A stretch of 31,243 bases of DNA from Chara braunii (taxonomy: Eukaryota > Streptophyta > Charophyceae > Charales > Characeae): contig BFEA01000989.1 in assembly GCA_003427395.1 (NCBI GenBank), forward strand, positions 254,445 through 285,687, read 5' to 3'. The notes beneath the pieces were generated by a model. It saw only the letters and a list, made by a program, of their open reading frames with translations. It ran no database searches and was not told where the DNA came from. A program made the position numbers and the translations under genes. Below, piece after piece: positions 9,681 to 19,896 of the stretch. Position 1 is the stretch's first letter; each line of letters opens with the position of its first letter.

Positions 9681-10501
9681 GCAGAAAAGAAAAGATGACA
9701 GTTCAAATTTCCTCCGCGAAGCAACCTCATCTGAATAGTGGTGCGGTTCCACGCACAAGTCCAAAACCCGACTTTCATCCTTATCCCTTCCTTTTTCTCT
9801 TTTACTATACCTTTTTTTTCTTTTTCCTTTTTGTCCTCACTGTATCTGCCTCTTAACCTGGCCATCGGGGACCCACCGCGAGGTTCAGACGAATGGGTCT
9901 GATACAGGCGATATACTAGGTGTAGGTAGAGCCCCAGACCATAAGACCGCAGTTGCAGTTCAAAAACCCGAATCGGCGGCCTTCCTTGCAAAGTGACAGA
10001 TCGACAGGCGGAACACTCAAAAATAGGAAAATAAGGTAGTAACATTAATAATAATAATAATAATGACAATCAACAAGCAAAAAGGGAAAGGGAACTGTAA
10101 CATCACAGTGGCCCGAGGCCGCTGGATTTTCCCCAAACCAAAGTGAGTTCAAGTTCGACGCTTTGTTTCCGCGTTTCTCTTTTCCCTTTTTATCAGTGAC
10201 CTCTATTTCGTACACCTAACCCATAACCCTGTAGAGGGAATCTCAGCGCGCGACAGAAAAGACCGCGCCAGTCCTTTCACTCCCACGTCCCAGGGCGAAC
10301 CCAACGGCTACCACGGTCACAGGCGGGTTGTGCTCTGTTGTAAAGCAGGGCGCCAAGCCAGCATCGACCAATGAAAGTCCTGTGGCACACCCCTTTTGCT
10401 GAGGGCAACGCCACCGGGACTGGTCCACATCATACTATAGCCCAAGTACCAGATAGGGACTTGGCACACGGAGGAGGGCCGGAACACCGCGCCCTCCGAC
10501 A

Positions 10502-11100
10502 TAATACCAAACCCCCACCCAGCGTCCCCGAAGAGTCAAAGTTTTGCGACGCGATCTGGTATATAAAACAGATACAATTGTCGACGTTTTCATCCACTTC
10601 CGATGCAGCTTGCGTTGACGTTCGCGCCTCACTCTTGTGCAATTCTTTAGCGCTCACTCTCTCTGTGAGCTCGACCGCTCTCTTAGCGCTCAACCTTTTC
10701 TCTCCGCACCAACCAGCTCTCTGCGCTAGGCTTCTCTCATAGCGCTTGTTTTCTTTTTCTGTTTTCGTCTTCCCTTTTACAGTCGCACTCTCCTCCAGCG
10801 TTCATTCTCACTTTGTAATCCTGCCTCCTCTCTTTGCGCCTCGGCGCTAGTTTTCTTTCTTTCTTGCGCCCACTTTCTCTCTCTGCGCTAACCTTTCTTT
10901 CTTAGAGTTTTCTTTCTCGCTCAACACCTATCTTCTCACTTAATACCTACCTTCCCTCTTAGAGCTCTTCTTCTCTCTTTTGCAGTGTATCATAATTCTT
11001 CATAGCCAGTGCCTTCACAGTCTTGTCTTTATAAATCTCACTCACATAGTATTTCCGGCCATAGTCCTTGTAGATAGATCCACTATCTCTTATCCTCTAC
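10502..11100. other. Pyrimidine-rich trailer with GCGCT islands
   Basis: No gene is supported. The plus strand is strongly C/T-rich, and the words agcgct, gcgct or gcgcc recur through about 10640-10930. A plus-strand tatataaaa occurs at 10560-10568. A small hairpin gctcac-tctctct-gtgagc lies at about 10651-10669. Immediately at 10503-10520 the minus strand is gggtgggggtttgg-like, a possible polypurine tract for the left repeat. Confidence 0.45.
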
Positions 11101-11660
11101 TTAACAATTGCTTCACTTTACGTCATGCCTGAGGCATGCCGCAGACAGGGTAGAGGTAGGGGGGGAAGGACCGGAAAGGCTAAGGAGGAGCCGCCAGTTA
11201 GGGTACGGCGCGCCTATAATTCAGAGGAGGAAGAAGAAGAAGAACCATGAGGCTACGCGCATCCGAGACCCTATCCACGTTACCCATCATCCCAGTCACT
11301 GCATTCTCTTCAGCATCTTTTTTCTCCTCTTTCTTTTCCAACTCGAACTCATGGCTATCTTTTACGTTCTGTATACGCATGACTTCTTCTCAGCTTTCTG
11401 AGTCTAATTTCAACTCATAAAATTTTCAGTTCACTGTCCATTCTATAGCGTCCCGGGCCCGAGAGTTTGGCTTCTTTAAGGCCAGGGATGCAGGTTCCTC
11501 TTGAACCAGGCCGCTTGTCGGCCACCTAATAAAATTTTAAGAAGGATTTTGTACGAATGTTTGACTTGTTCAACTGTTGGCTCTTCAGATGGAGATTACC
11601 TCAGCTCTTGATCAGGCACTTACGCCAAGGATGACCCCAGTAACAAGGGTACTCACTCTG
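11101..11660. other. Non-coding trailer segment
   Basis: Short open frames occur on both strands but overlap one another and resemble nothing known. The stretch at about 11447-11515 is GC-rich with ggcccgagag, aggccagggatg and ccaggccgcttgtcggcc, words that recur in diverged form in the hairpin-like repeats downstream. Nothing else is supported. Confidence 0.3.
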
Positions 11661-11679
11661 TCTGCTATGCTTGGAATAG

Positions 11680-11850
11680 GGTATACCAAACCCTCTTTTC
11701 TGTTCTCTGGCCTGAGAGACATTTATCAACTCCCCACTTGATGGAGATACCAAACCCTTGTTTTCTTTCTCTGGCGTTAGTGAGGCGTCTCCTAAACTTC
11801 TCAGACAAAAGGGAGGAGATACCAAACCCTTTTTCTTGTTTCTGGTCTGG
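11680..11850. repeat. Three short tandem repeats with core ataccaaaccct
   Basis: The core ataccaaaccc starts at 11683, 11747 and 11819 (spacings 64 and 72), each followed by a T-rich stretch and ctctggcctgag or a variant. Confidence 0.75.
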
Positions 11851-12049
11851 GAACTTCAGACAAGTATCTGTATACCTGCAAAACCAGCAAGTCCCACAAA
11901 CAACAACCATGCCCCAACAAGCAGACCCTCTGACAACCAGCAGTTAAGCATAAATAAATTAAAATAAAATCTATAAATAAAATAAGAAATAAGAAATAAT
12001 AATTAATACATAACAACTCTTCGTACGTAGGGTTTATTGATTGTCTTGG

Positions 12050-12850
12050 TTTCGGCCCACCACTGGCCAGGAATGTCAGACGTCCCGTCAGTCAGACATA
12101 CCTCATTCGGCCCGCCTCAGGCCAGGACTAGTCATACCATCTGTCTTGACAGCCCCTTTGACATGCCTCGAGGTCAGGACCAATCATACACACTACTCGA
12201 GTATGGCAGCCCTTTGGCACTCTGGCCAGGACACCCAGACTGTAGCGGGTCTGGTCACCCTATGACACTAGACGTCCCGTCAGTCTGACTGTCCTGAATC
12301 CGGATTTGACCTTTGCGGTCAGGGACCGACTCACCTACCAGTTTTTGGCCAGGGGCGCTGACTACCCCGTCCGGATTTTTGAACGTGGGACCCGGTCTAA
12401 CCACAGTTTCAGGCTCTCGCTAACCTCACTGGATTGCATCCTCTGACTTCGGTAGGGTTCCAGCTGACCCCTTTCAGCCTCATAGGCCAAACTCCCGGAG
12501 TCTTAGCCTCAGCTGACTACGGAATTCGACACTTGCGTCGCGGACCTGCTGACCCCACCAGATTGCAACCTACTGCAGGCACAAACAACCAGGCAAGCAT
12601 ATCATAACCCACAAGCAGATTGTCCACGCCCCATAACAGGATAAACATTTCTCAAGAGACGTCCCTTCAGTCTCAAGATGCACTGAACAATAACATGTTA
12701 GCCAACACTAAAAGTTCGCAAGAGACCTCCCTTCGGCCTCAAGATAAGAAATTAGTGCTAGCCCCAGAGAGGTCTCTTCCCTCAACTGGGATTTCTTTTC
12801 CAAGAGACGTCCCGTAAGTCTCAAGGAAATGTTGAAACACTGATCTTAGA
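12050..12850. repeat. Array of small hairpin-forming repeats
   Basis: Words such as gacgtcccgtcagtctgac recur at about 12068 and 12270. In the right part gagac-gtcccttca-gtctc (12656-12674), a variant at 12722-12740 and gagac-gtcccgtaa-gtctc (12804-12822) each fold with a 5-bp stem. Two of the three stems are perfect. No protein-coding frame fits all copies. Confidence 0.6.
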
Positions 12851-12897
12851 GAGGTCCCTTTCCTCATCTGAGAGAAGACAGGCTCTTAGCCAAGAAG

Positions 12898-13051
12898 CAC
12901 GAAGTCCCTCTACTGACCACTCTCAGTCAACTAAAGTTGAACTTCTTTATGCCTTCCTTCGTCTGAATCTCTTGAAAGAACGACTTAGTCAGAGACACGA
13001 AGTCCTTCTGCTATTAACTTTCAATCAGACAAAACTGAACTTCTTTATGCC
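12898..13051. repeat. 56-bp direct repeat, period 98
   Basis: cacgaagtcc...acttctttatgcc occurs at 12898-12953 and 12996-13051. The ends match well and the middle is diverged. Confidence 0.7.
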
Positions 13052-13249
13052 CGTCAGGCTTTCGCTTTGTGATAAGAATAATACTGCTCATATCATTTGA
13101 TGTGCCACAACCATGAATTTTCTCAGACCTTGACACTGTGTCATTGCTCTCAGGACTGTACTCACAGTTACTCCCCTCTCTCAGGAATTGACACTCATGG
13201 AAGGACTGCAGCGCTGCATCAAAGATATAGTGTCATTAACTTAGTTACT

Positions 13250-13365
13250 TGCTGAAATAGATAACGAAATGACTTGCTTAAAACTGGAATATTGAAACCG
13301 AGATGCTGAAGTTGAAATACTGAAACTGAAGTACTAAGACTGAAATGTTGAATTGATTATGCAAG
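13250..13365. repeat. Degenerate short repeat with ctgaa core
   Basis: Words of the form (a)ctgaa(a/g)t recur about every 8-14 bases. The same kind of ctga-based repeat appears on the other side of gag-pol at 23640-24660. Confidence 0.55.
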
Positions 13366-13447
13366 AATGATCATTGTCTACTGATAACTGAGCCTCACTG
13401 TCTTAGTGTCTTACTGTACTCTTTCTCAGTCCTCTATGATCGTTCTC

Positions 13448-14660
13448 TCACTTGGGTGGTTGACTTCTCTTCCCTCTCTTTGGAGTCACTGTAGGGATTA
13501 AGTCAGGGTCTCTGAAGATGAACTTACGAAGTCTTGACCCTGACACCATGTCGTGAACTCTGGATCCGTCCATTTCTAAGATCTCATAAACCTTGCCTTC
13601 TGCCTCTCTTGTGATTCTATAAGGACTAAGCCATATATGCGCCAACTTTTTAGTCCTTTGTGTCTCAAGGGAACTATCAAACAGAAGGACAACATCTCCA
13701 ATCTTCAATTTATCTTTTTTTATATATCTTTTTTTGTTCCATCTTTCTTAATATGATAGTCTGCTGGATGCCATCCTCTTTGCTGCATCCATTACTGTCT
13801 GATTAACTTCAGATATTTGCCTCTTTCTGATCTGAAGGAGTTCTGAAATAGAATAGTCTCTGTCGCTTTCTTAACTTGACCATGTCTTGACAATACTTTC
13901 AATTGGTAGTGTAGCATAACGACCGTACCACAGAGTAAAAAGTGCATAACCAGTAGTTCTCTTGACTGTGATATTATAAGCATATACAGCAGTTCTTAAT
14001 AACTTTGGCCAGTTGGTGAGTTTCCCTTTACACCACTTGGCGAATGAATCTTTTAGAATTTTGTGACCTCTTTCCACAGGAGCATTCGCTTAAGGATGGT
14101 AAGTAGTCACATATCGAATTCTGACTCCTAATCTGAGTGTAATTCTTTTGACACGTCATTTCTGAATTCTGATCCTCTGTCTAAGACAAATTCTCTGATA
14201 AAATATACCTGAGATAAACTTTGTCTATCCAATCTGCCACTTGCTCGGCTATGTAATTTTTCAGAGTTTTTGCCTCAACTTATCGAGAGAAATTATCTCC
14301 CATGTTTAGTATGTATCTCATCCCACCCTTGCCTGGAGGCATAGTGATGAGATCCTGATGAACTCTATTACCTGGCTCTACCAGGATTGTAGGGAATAGT
14401 GGCTCAATCATCCTTGTGGTAGACCTCTTCTGACGTAAAATACATGATTTACAGTATCTGAAAATCATGTTTCTTATGCCAGGCCAGAAGTAAAGTTTGA
14501 CAGTCTTGGAGTAGGTAGCCTCAGCAGCCCTGTGGCCACCGGCAACCCCCTAATGTAGAGCAGCGATTATCTCTAACTGCCTCTCTTTACCACAGACCAC
14601 TCTTAGTGGAGGTAGGCCTCCCTTACCATCCACAAAGAGATGTACTCTTTTTAATCTGAA
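13448..14660 (-). pseudogene. pol: Ty3/gypsy integrase, broken
   Basis: This integrase would join the cDNA to the host chromosome. From right to left it shows the zinc-binding HHCC module: His at 14555-14553 and 14534-14532, Cys pair in YCKSC at 14453-14442. A TAG at 14552-14550 immediately follows the first His. The core has VHQDL (first Asp, 14354-14352), LDRGSEF (second Asp, 14181-14179) and PVERGHK (Glu, 14074-14072). The 107-base Asp-Glu spacing fits a D(35)E core with a one-base slip. The part from 14077 to 13448 is one frame cut by two TAA codons, with a C-terminal module containing LAHIWLSPYRI. Stops also fall at 14280-14278 and just before 14077, with a frameshift between 14278 and 14200. 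All catalytic residues survive although the frame does not. No chromodomain is visible. Confidence 0.88.
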
Positions 14661-15106
14661 ATTCTTCCTTGAATCCTTACAGTAATATTCTTTTAGTTAC
14701 TCCTTTTTCATCTTTCGGTCAATCTCTTGACAGTTTTCATCATATTCTTCAAAGAAGAAAAATATTTCCTCTTCCTTCTTTTCACTTTTTTCATCTTCCT
14801 TTGAACCTGAACTTTCTCCAACTTCATGAGCATTATCTCTTGCATACCAATCGTTTGGTTCATCATCTTCTTCTTTCCCTAGAATCGGCTCATAGACGTA
14901 TGCATTTGGAATTTCGCAACTGTCTTTCTCTTCGGATCACAGACTCCACTTGTAAGAGCAGGGTGCCTCGTAATCCTCATCATCTCAAAGGCAGATTTTT
15001 CAACTGTTCCATTCACATCTTCTTCTTCTTCTCGCCACTCAATCCGGCTTTAGCCATCCGCTCTGTTCTTCTCAGTGGGGATCTTTTCTAGCTTAAAATC
15101 ATATGT
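14661..15106 (-). pseudogene. pol: Acidic linker between RNase H and integrase
   Basis: On the minus strand this stretch translates, with frame changes, into a low-complexity Glu/Asp/Lys-rich segment, including EEEEED-like runs, lying between the RNase H and the integrase zinc module. The plus strand is correspondingly T/C-rich and shows a 140-codon open frame (14669-15091) that I regard as its mirror and not a gene. Linkers of variable length at this place are common in Ty3/gypsy polyproteins. Confidence 0.5.
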
Positions 15107-15721
15107 CTAAATGAAGACGATCCATCTGTTGACTGTTGGATCCACCTGTTGGTGTTTTTTAATGGCACCTATCACAGCAGATGCATCAGTCCTCAGAATG
15201 AATCTTCTTCCCAAGACGTAATGCCTGAAGCACCTAAGGCTCTGGATGATTGATAGTAGTTCTTTCTTGCATTGGGTGTAGCCTCTTTCAGTAGAATTGA
15301 GGGTTCTGCTTTCAAATCTTAGAGGTCTTTCTCTCTCATTTTCATCTTTCCGAATAAGTACTCCACCCAGAGAAACTGGTCCTCCATTCGCCTCAATGAT
15401 AAAAGGTCTTGTCTCCTTATCATCATAATATGGTACTCCCAGCACTACACCGCCATCTCTTAGTTTTTCTTTCAGCGTTTCTGCTGCAGCCTGTCTTTTA
15501 TCACTCCATGCTAAATTAACCCCTTGTCTTACCATTTCTCTCAGAGGCTCTGCAAGGGCAGCAAAATGAGGAATAAAAATCCTCCTGAATCCACAGACTC
15601 CCAAGAAGTTTCTGACGTTTGTCACTCTTTTGAGAGGCAGAGCCCAGTTTAAAATGTTGTCTATCTTCTTGGGATCTGGACTACTACCCTTGGAGAAACA
15701 TATGAAGCCCATGATTATCAC
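15107..15721 (-). pseudogene. pol: Reverse-transcriptase C-terminal part and RNase H
   Basis: An open frame of 204 codons. Residues about 1-70 include the reverse-transcriptase connection, with NFLGVCGFRRIFIPHFAALA. The RNase H domain follows, with FIIEANGGP, YTQCKKELLSI and FILRTDAS. In family relatives the first of these is TDGGP or TDAGP. Here the catalytic Asp is Asn (codon 15388-15386, residue 112), whereas the Glu and the second Asp remain. The frame is separated from the palm domain by stops and a frameshift between 15907 and 15722. It would degrade RNA in the RNA-DNA hybrid during reverse transcription. Confidence 0.88.
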
Positions 15722-16647
15722 TTCTGGTTAGAAGAGAAGGGACTTTGGTCTACTGGCAGTCAGATTATACTTTTGAAGTCTCTCTAGGACCATCTTTACT
15801 CCTTCAGCATGTTCCCAGACAAACTTTCTGACTCCCCCTGCGACCAAAGTCTTATCTTTTACCAAGGGTCCTTTTACAGGATATCATCAATGTAGGGACT
15901 GGTTATTTAAGGGGAAATATCCTGCATGACTTTGATCATATCCCTTTGAACCACAGCCACTCCGTTGGTCCAGCCCTGAGGTACCACGCACATCTGAACA
16001 AGCCCCATTGGCGTGTGCGTGACATTTATTGGTTGTCTTCTGGGATCAATAGGGAACTGATCATAGCCAGAATACAGGTCAACTAGAGAATAAATACATC
16101 GACCAGCAAAGGATTCAGCGAGGGGATCGGCATTAGGAAGACAACCTGCATCACGTATCGTCACAGAATTGAGTTTCTGAAGATTCTGTATCCATCTTAG
16201 CCTGCCCCCTGGTTTCCAGAAACAAAACCAGTGGTTAGCATATGGTTCATCAGCAGATTCAGCAACATTAGATGCAATCTTCTTGTCAAGGTACTTTACT
16301 ACTTCCGCTTCTTCCTTTAGGGCATACTTGGTTGGTCTATCATTCCATGGAACATGATCAACCGTCCTGATTTTGACCATCTTGATCATGTCCACGTCCA
16401 ACCGCCCTCTCTCTTCATCATTAAAGGAGAAAGCACCAGAGAATTCATGACACATCTTGAAGATATATTCTTTCTCTTTAGGCACGATAAACTGATCCGA
16501 GCCTATCTTCATTGTGTCAAACTTTTCTTTGGTGACCCTATTCTCCAATTTTGCTGATTCCCTCAATGCTCTTATAATTTGTCTTTCCTTTTCCAATGCT
16601 TCATCATAATCTTTCTCTATTAGGACTGCCACTGGGTTTTTCTTCAC
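15722..16647 (-). pseudogene. pol: Reverse transcriptase finger/palm, broken around the YIDD site
   Basis: A frame of 246 codons runs from 16647 to TAA at 15909-15907. It contains KPGGRLRWIQNLQKLNSVTI, then YSLVDLYSGYDQFPI (first catalytic Asp) and VVPQGWTNGVAV. Twelve bases past the TAA, in the same frame, lies the catalytic YIDD (15894-15883). Six bases later another TAA and a one-base frameshift follow, after which palm/thumb sequence continues in a different frame to a stop just before 15721. The N-terminal 90 codons are duplicated upstream in the 414-bp repeat. The protein would copy element RNA into cDNA. Confidence 0.9.
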
Positions 16648-17190
16648 CCCCTTGGGTTTGTATTTTTTTTTTGACCCAGAGGCTATTTTCCTAAAAACGG
16701 GTGAGTCGATGCAAATCTCAATTCCATCTTTCCTTCCTTTGCAGTCTCTACAGCTTTCTTAAAGGCTTTAATCAACCGTTCATATTTTGACCATCTTGAT
16801 CATGTCCACGTCAAACCGCCCTCTCTCTTCATCATTAAAGGAGAAAGCACCTGAGAATTCCTGACACATCTTGAAGATATATTGTTTCTCTTTAGGCAGG
16901 ATAAACTGATCCGAGTCTATCTTCATTGTGTCAAACCTTTCTTTGGTGACCCTATTCCCTAGTTTTGTTGATTCCCTCAATGCTATTATAATTTGTCTTT
17001 CCTTTTACAATGCTTCATCATAATCTTTCTCTATTAGGAATGACACTGGGTTTTTCTTCACCCCCTTGGGTTTGTATTTTATTTTTGACCCAGAGGCTAT
17101 TTTCCTAAAAACGGGTGAGTAAATGCAAATCTCAATTCCATCTTTCCTTCCTTCGCAGTCCATACAGCTTTCTTAAAGTTTTCAATTTGC
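16371..17190 (-). repeat. 414-bp in-frame tandem duplication at the protease-RT junction
   Basis: ttttgaccatcttgatcatg occurs at 16371 and 16785, exactly 414 bp (138 codons) apart, and homology continues to about 16780 and 17190. By eye the copies are well above 90% identical. Both encode the segment from the end of the protease frame to DVDMIKMVKI of the RT N-terminus. Confidence 0.9.
16780..17096 (-). pseudogene. pol: Duplicated RT N-terminal segment (proximal copy)
   Basis: This is the gene-proximal copy of the duplicated segment. It has KEKQYIFKMCQEFSGAFSF and DVDMIKMVKI like the distal copy, but carries a TAA where the distal copy reads Glu, in the lysine/glutamate-rich start region near 17010. 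It therefore cannot be read through into the functional RT part. Confidence 0.8.
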
Positions 17191-18110
17191 CCGTCCTCAT
17201 CCTCGAGTTTACCAAGGTCTTTTATCATTTTCGAAACTTGATTGATTCCCATTGAAATCTCTTCTTTTGCTTCCCGTTTTCCTTCCTGTTTTAGTTTCCT
17301 AACCCTTTCAGCAGATTCCTCCCTGCTGATCGAATTAGCAGAAGATTGATGCTTGAAATCATTTTTCGTACGGATCATAAAGGTCTGCTCTTGACCAGTC
17401 TCTAGATCCTGTAGACTGATCCAGGATGACCCATCATGACTGAAAAATTGGACCGCCTCCATCCTATGCAAGAATGGAGTTCCCAAGATACAGTCATGAT
17501 CCAGATCAGGTACAATAAAACCCAATAACTCCACAGTCATTGTCCCGACCTTGATAGGCAAATTATCAATCAATCCTGCCACAAACAGCTCTCCTGCAAT
17601 ATTACTCAGTACATTTTGTGCAGGTTTGTCAATTGATAAATTACAAGCTTTCATCGTTCGTCGTGAAAGAAGTATCATTTCTGTCCGAGAATCTACTAGG
17701 GCTAGAATCTTCACTTCATTAATGCGAATTGTAAGATGCCCACAACCCATGGTTGCAAATCTCATCCTGCAACCTGGCGGAGATCTCTTCACTTGGTTGG
17801 GAAAGATTGACCCCAAATAATTAACTTCCAATTTCCTCTTCTCAATTAACCTCTTCAGCTCTTCTCTCAGTTTGGGTGCTAATGTCGTTGTTTCCTTGAA
17901 AGATAGTGTTACTTCCGTTTCTTCCTTCATCTTAGCAATTACATCAGAAATCACAGTCCCATTATCAAAATAACTCTTGAGAATAAATTTTATCTTTTTC
18001 CCCTCTTCATTCTTTTCCTGTAAACGTTCCGGTTCAGGATCATCAAGGATGTTAATAAGTGATTCCTCAGCTTTCTTTCTTTTCTTTTCTTCTATCATTT
18101 GAGGCGTCAT
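17097..18110 (-). pseudogene. pol: Retropepsin-type aspartic protease region
   Basis: An open frame of 337 codons from ATG at 18110. The first 100 residues are charged. The protease lies at about residues 125-215, with LALVDSRTEMILLSRRT in place of the usual DSG active site (Arg codon 17687-17685, residue 142), followed by IKVGTMTVELLGFIVPDLD and DCILGTPFL, the second conserved strand and flap end. A Lys/Glu-rich tail leads to TAG at 17099-17097. The frame is continuous with the zinc-knuckle frame upstream except for two stops, and it is offset from the RT frame. The enzyme would cleave the Gag-Pol polyprotein, but with Arg in the active-site triplet it is probably inactive. Confidence 0.88.
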
Positions 18111-18218
18111 ACGGGTTTGATGGTTCCTTACTTCACGAACTCTGACTCAGGGTTCCATGATAAGTTTCGGGCGCAGATCACCATGAAATGACATCATGTT
18201 AGCCAAGAGATGAGCCAT

Positions 18219-18851
18219 TTAATTGGGACAGGACTCTACTAATCCCGAAATATTCTGAAAAGTACAGATCCCTCCCAATGGAGACTCCCTTGCTGATGCC
18301 TCACTAGGCTTACATTCTGTTTGTGTTAAGGACTGCAGAGGCAGCTCAATAGTGGTATAAGGGTCACTTGCCCTTTGTACTAGCTCATTAGGCAAGTCTC
18401 CAATGAGAAAATGAACATTCACATCTACCTTTCTCTTCTTTTTAATCTTCATCTTTTCATCACGTTTAAGAGCAAGAAGCCTCATACCTCCCGGATGTGT
18501 AGGGTCCAGCTTGTTCCATGAGCTATCACAGACATGACCCATTGCATCTTTTTTTGCTACCCCACTCCTTACATCCTCCTCAAGTGGCTTGAAATAGCTG
18601 GTAGTATGTCCACTTTCGCCACAATAGTAGCAAGTAAAACTCCTCTTAGGACGCTCATCATATTTGCTTCTCTCTCTGTTTTCTCCATCACCATTCTTCT
18701 CATTCCTTTTGGTTCTGGAAGAATCCCCCTTCTTACTATGATTTTCATTGTCATCATCATTGTTGTCATCTTCCTCACTTTCAACCTTTTTCTTTCCCTT
18801 CTCATCAACAGTATGCGTTGCAAGCCTTGCAGACATAACGTTAGCCATCAC
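18219..18851 (-). pseudogene. gag: Nucleocapsid region with altered zinc knuckle
   Basis: A frame of 210 codons. After an acidic and lysine-rich stretch (DDNNDDDNENHSKK) comes FTCYYCGESGHTTSYFKPLE, a CX2CX4HX4C knuckle whose fourth ligand is Phe (codon 18593-18591, residue 87). The frame is reached from the capsid by a -1 shift at the end of the capsid frame, and is in frame with the protease downstream apart from TAA at 18221-18219 and TGA near 18149. The role would be binding element RNA in the particle. Confidence 0.85.
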
Positions 18852-19567
18852 TTTTGAAAAATATTCTCAGCAGTTAGATTGCTTCGTCTATTCATTTCAT
18901 TCTCTGTCTCCCAATCCTTGGTCAGAGTACTGATCTGATCCAGTGACCATTTCTTATGAGAGACAGTAGGTAGAGTTCTTATCATTGCAACCATTTTATC
19001 CCATCTGAGAGGACAGTGTTGAGCTTGATTAAGAACTGCTTGTCTTTCATTGTCAGTAAAATTTGTCAAAAATATATAGCATCTCTGAACTTTATCCAAA
19101 TATGAAATTCTTCTTGCTATTCGGATAAAAGTCTGAAGAAAAACGTCGAAAATGTCATACTTTGCTCTTCTGATGTTGAGTAAGTCCTTCGTTGTTGTTG
19201 GAACTGAATCTTTCTCAAATTCATTTTTCAATCTTTGCTTGAACTCTTCCCAGGTAGTCACCCCTTCCATCAATTCCTGAACTTCCAGTCTTGAGTGAGT
19301 ATTACAGTAAGATAGAAGGTGCTTAAGTCGTTGCTTATCTGTCCAGCCATAACTAAGTCTAAATAATTCATACTCGTCTAGGAAGTCATTAACTTGAGGT
19401 CCTCTGAAGCAGGGAATTATCTCATCTGGCCTCTTTGCTCTTGCAATGTCTGACCCTCCTTTTATAGTATCAACTTTCTCGACCAGCTCTCGTATAACCC
19501 CAACCAAGGCCTCTTCATTGGTCTCTGCTGATGTACTTGGTCTTGCTCGCCCTGCCATCTTGACCAT
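18848..19567 (-). CDS. gag: Ty3/gypsy Gag capsid domain
   Basis: The ATG at 19567 opens 239 codons ending in TGA at 18848. The N-terminus MVKMAGRARPSTSAETNEEA is followed by the retrotransposon gag fold: IIPCFRGPQVNDFLDEYELF, a YGWTDKQRLKHLLSYC helix, a TTWEEFKQRLKNEF segment and CYIFLTNFTDNERQAVL. This order matches Ty3/gypsy capsid proteins, which assemble the cytoplasmic particle. It is the only gag-pol segment that is intact over its whole domain. The stop lies exactly where a -1 change of frame would lead into the zinc-knuckle frame. No canonical slippery heptamer is in register there, so a mutation is more likely than programmed frameshifting. Confidence 0.88.
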   Translation of the reverse strand: MVKMAGRARPSTSAETNEEALVGVIRELVEKVDTIKGGSDIARAKRPDEIIPCFRGPQVNDFLDEYELFRLSYGWTDKQRLKHLLSYCNTHSRLEVQELMEGVTTWEEFKQRLKNEFEKDSVPTTTKDLLNIRRAKYDIFDVFLQTFIRIARRISYLDKVQRCYIFLTNFTDNERQAVLNQAQHCPLRWDKMVAMIRTLPTVSHKKWSLDQISTLTKDWETENEMNRRSNLTAENIFQK

Positions 19568-19629
19568 AGACTTTTCCCAGATATCCTCTTCTCTCCCTCT
19601 GTCACTCTTGCCCTCTCCTTCCTTGCCCC

Positions 19630-19896
19630 TTAGTCTCTTACTCTTCTAGCAAGATATACAGACTCGTTTCTTTCTTCTCTTGTCTGCTCTACCCCTTGAG
19701 AGTTCTCTACATATAGGGTATAAGCAATAATTGATTGGGTAGTGATCAAGGGCAGTGCAATCCTTCTCAGCCTTCCAATGTAATCATCAATCAACTCTCT
19801 CTCATCATCCCTACTTAGTCTTCTATCATACCCTTTTATAGTACCCCGAATCGTAAAATATCGAGTCAAGTCTATAATCTCGTAATCAAATTGCAT
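19630..19896 (-). pseudogene. Pre-gag array, last unit (D), divergent
   Basis: An 88-codon frame opens at ATG 19896, directly before gag. It starts MQFDYEIIDLTRYFTIRG, resembling the PYE-x-YE block of the array units. It also has KGYDRRL and, near its end, ALPLITTQSIIAYTLYVENS, comparable in position to the PP-motif and final helix of the units. It is shorter than a full unit, so its membership is an inference. It may instead be the N-terminal extension of gag. Confidence 0.4.

Larger units (their letters stand above)
6351..10501 (-). repeat. Left 4.2-kb direct repeat (putative 3' LTR)
   Basis: Homology to 26771-31032 starts at taagtgtaagtccttctta and ends at ccgcgccctccgaca, finishing in CA at 10500-10501; a TG lies at 6349 or 6355. 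I estimate about 93% identity from hand-compared stretches. Relative to the right copy it lacks about 80 bp near 8600 and about 58 bp near 9428, and it has a 16-bp extra segment near 8560. Just outside its right end, the minus strand carries gggtgggggtttgg, a possible polypurine tract, as expected for a 3' LTR in minus orientation. Confidence 0.7.

Noticed and set aside
14669-15091. Plus-strand frame of 140 codons, His/Leu/Phe-rich
   Set aside because: It mirrors the acidic Glu/Asp linker of the pol polyprotein on the minus strand.
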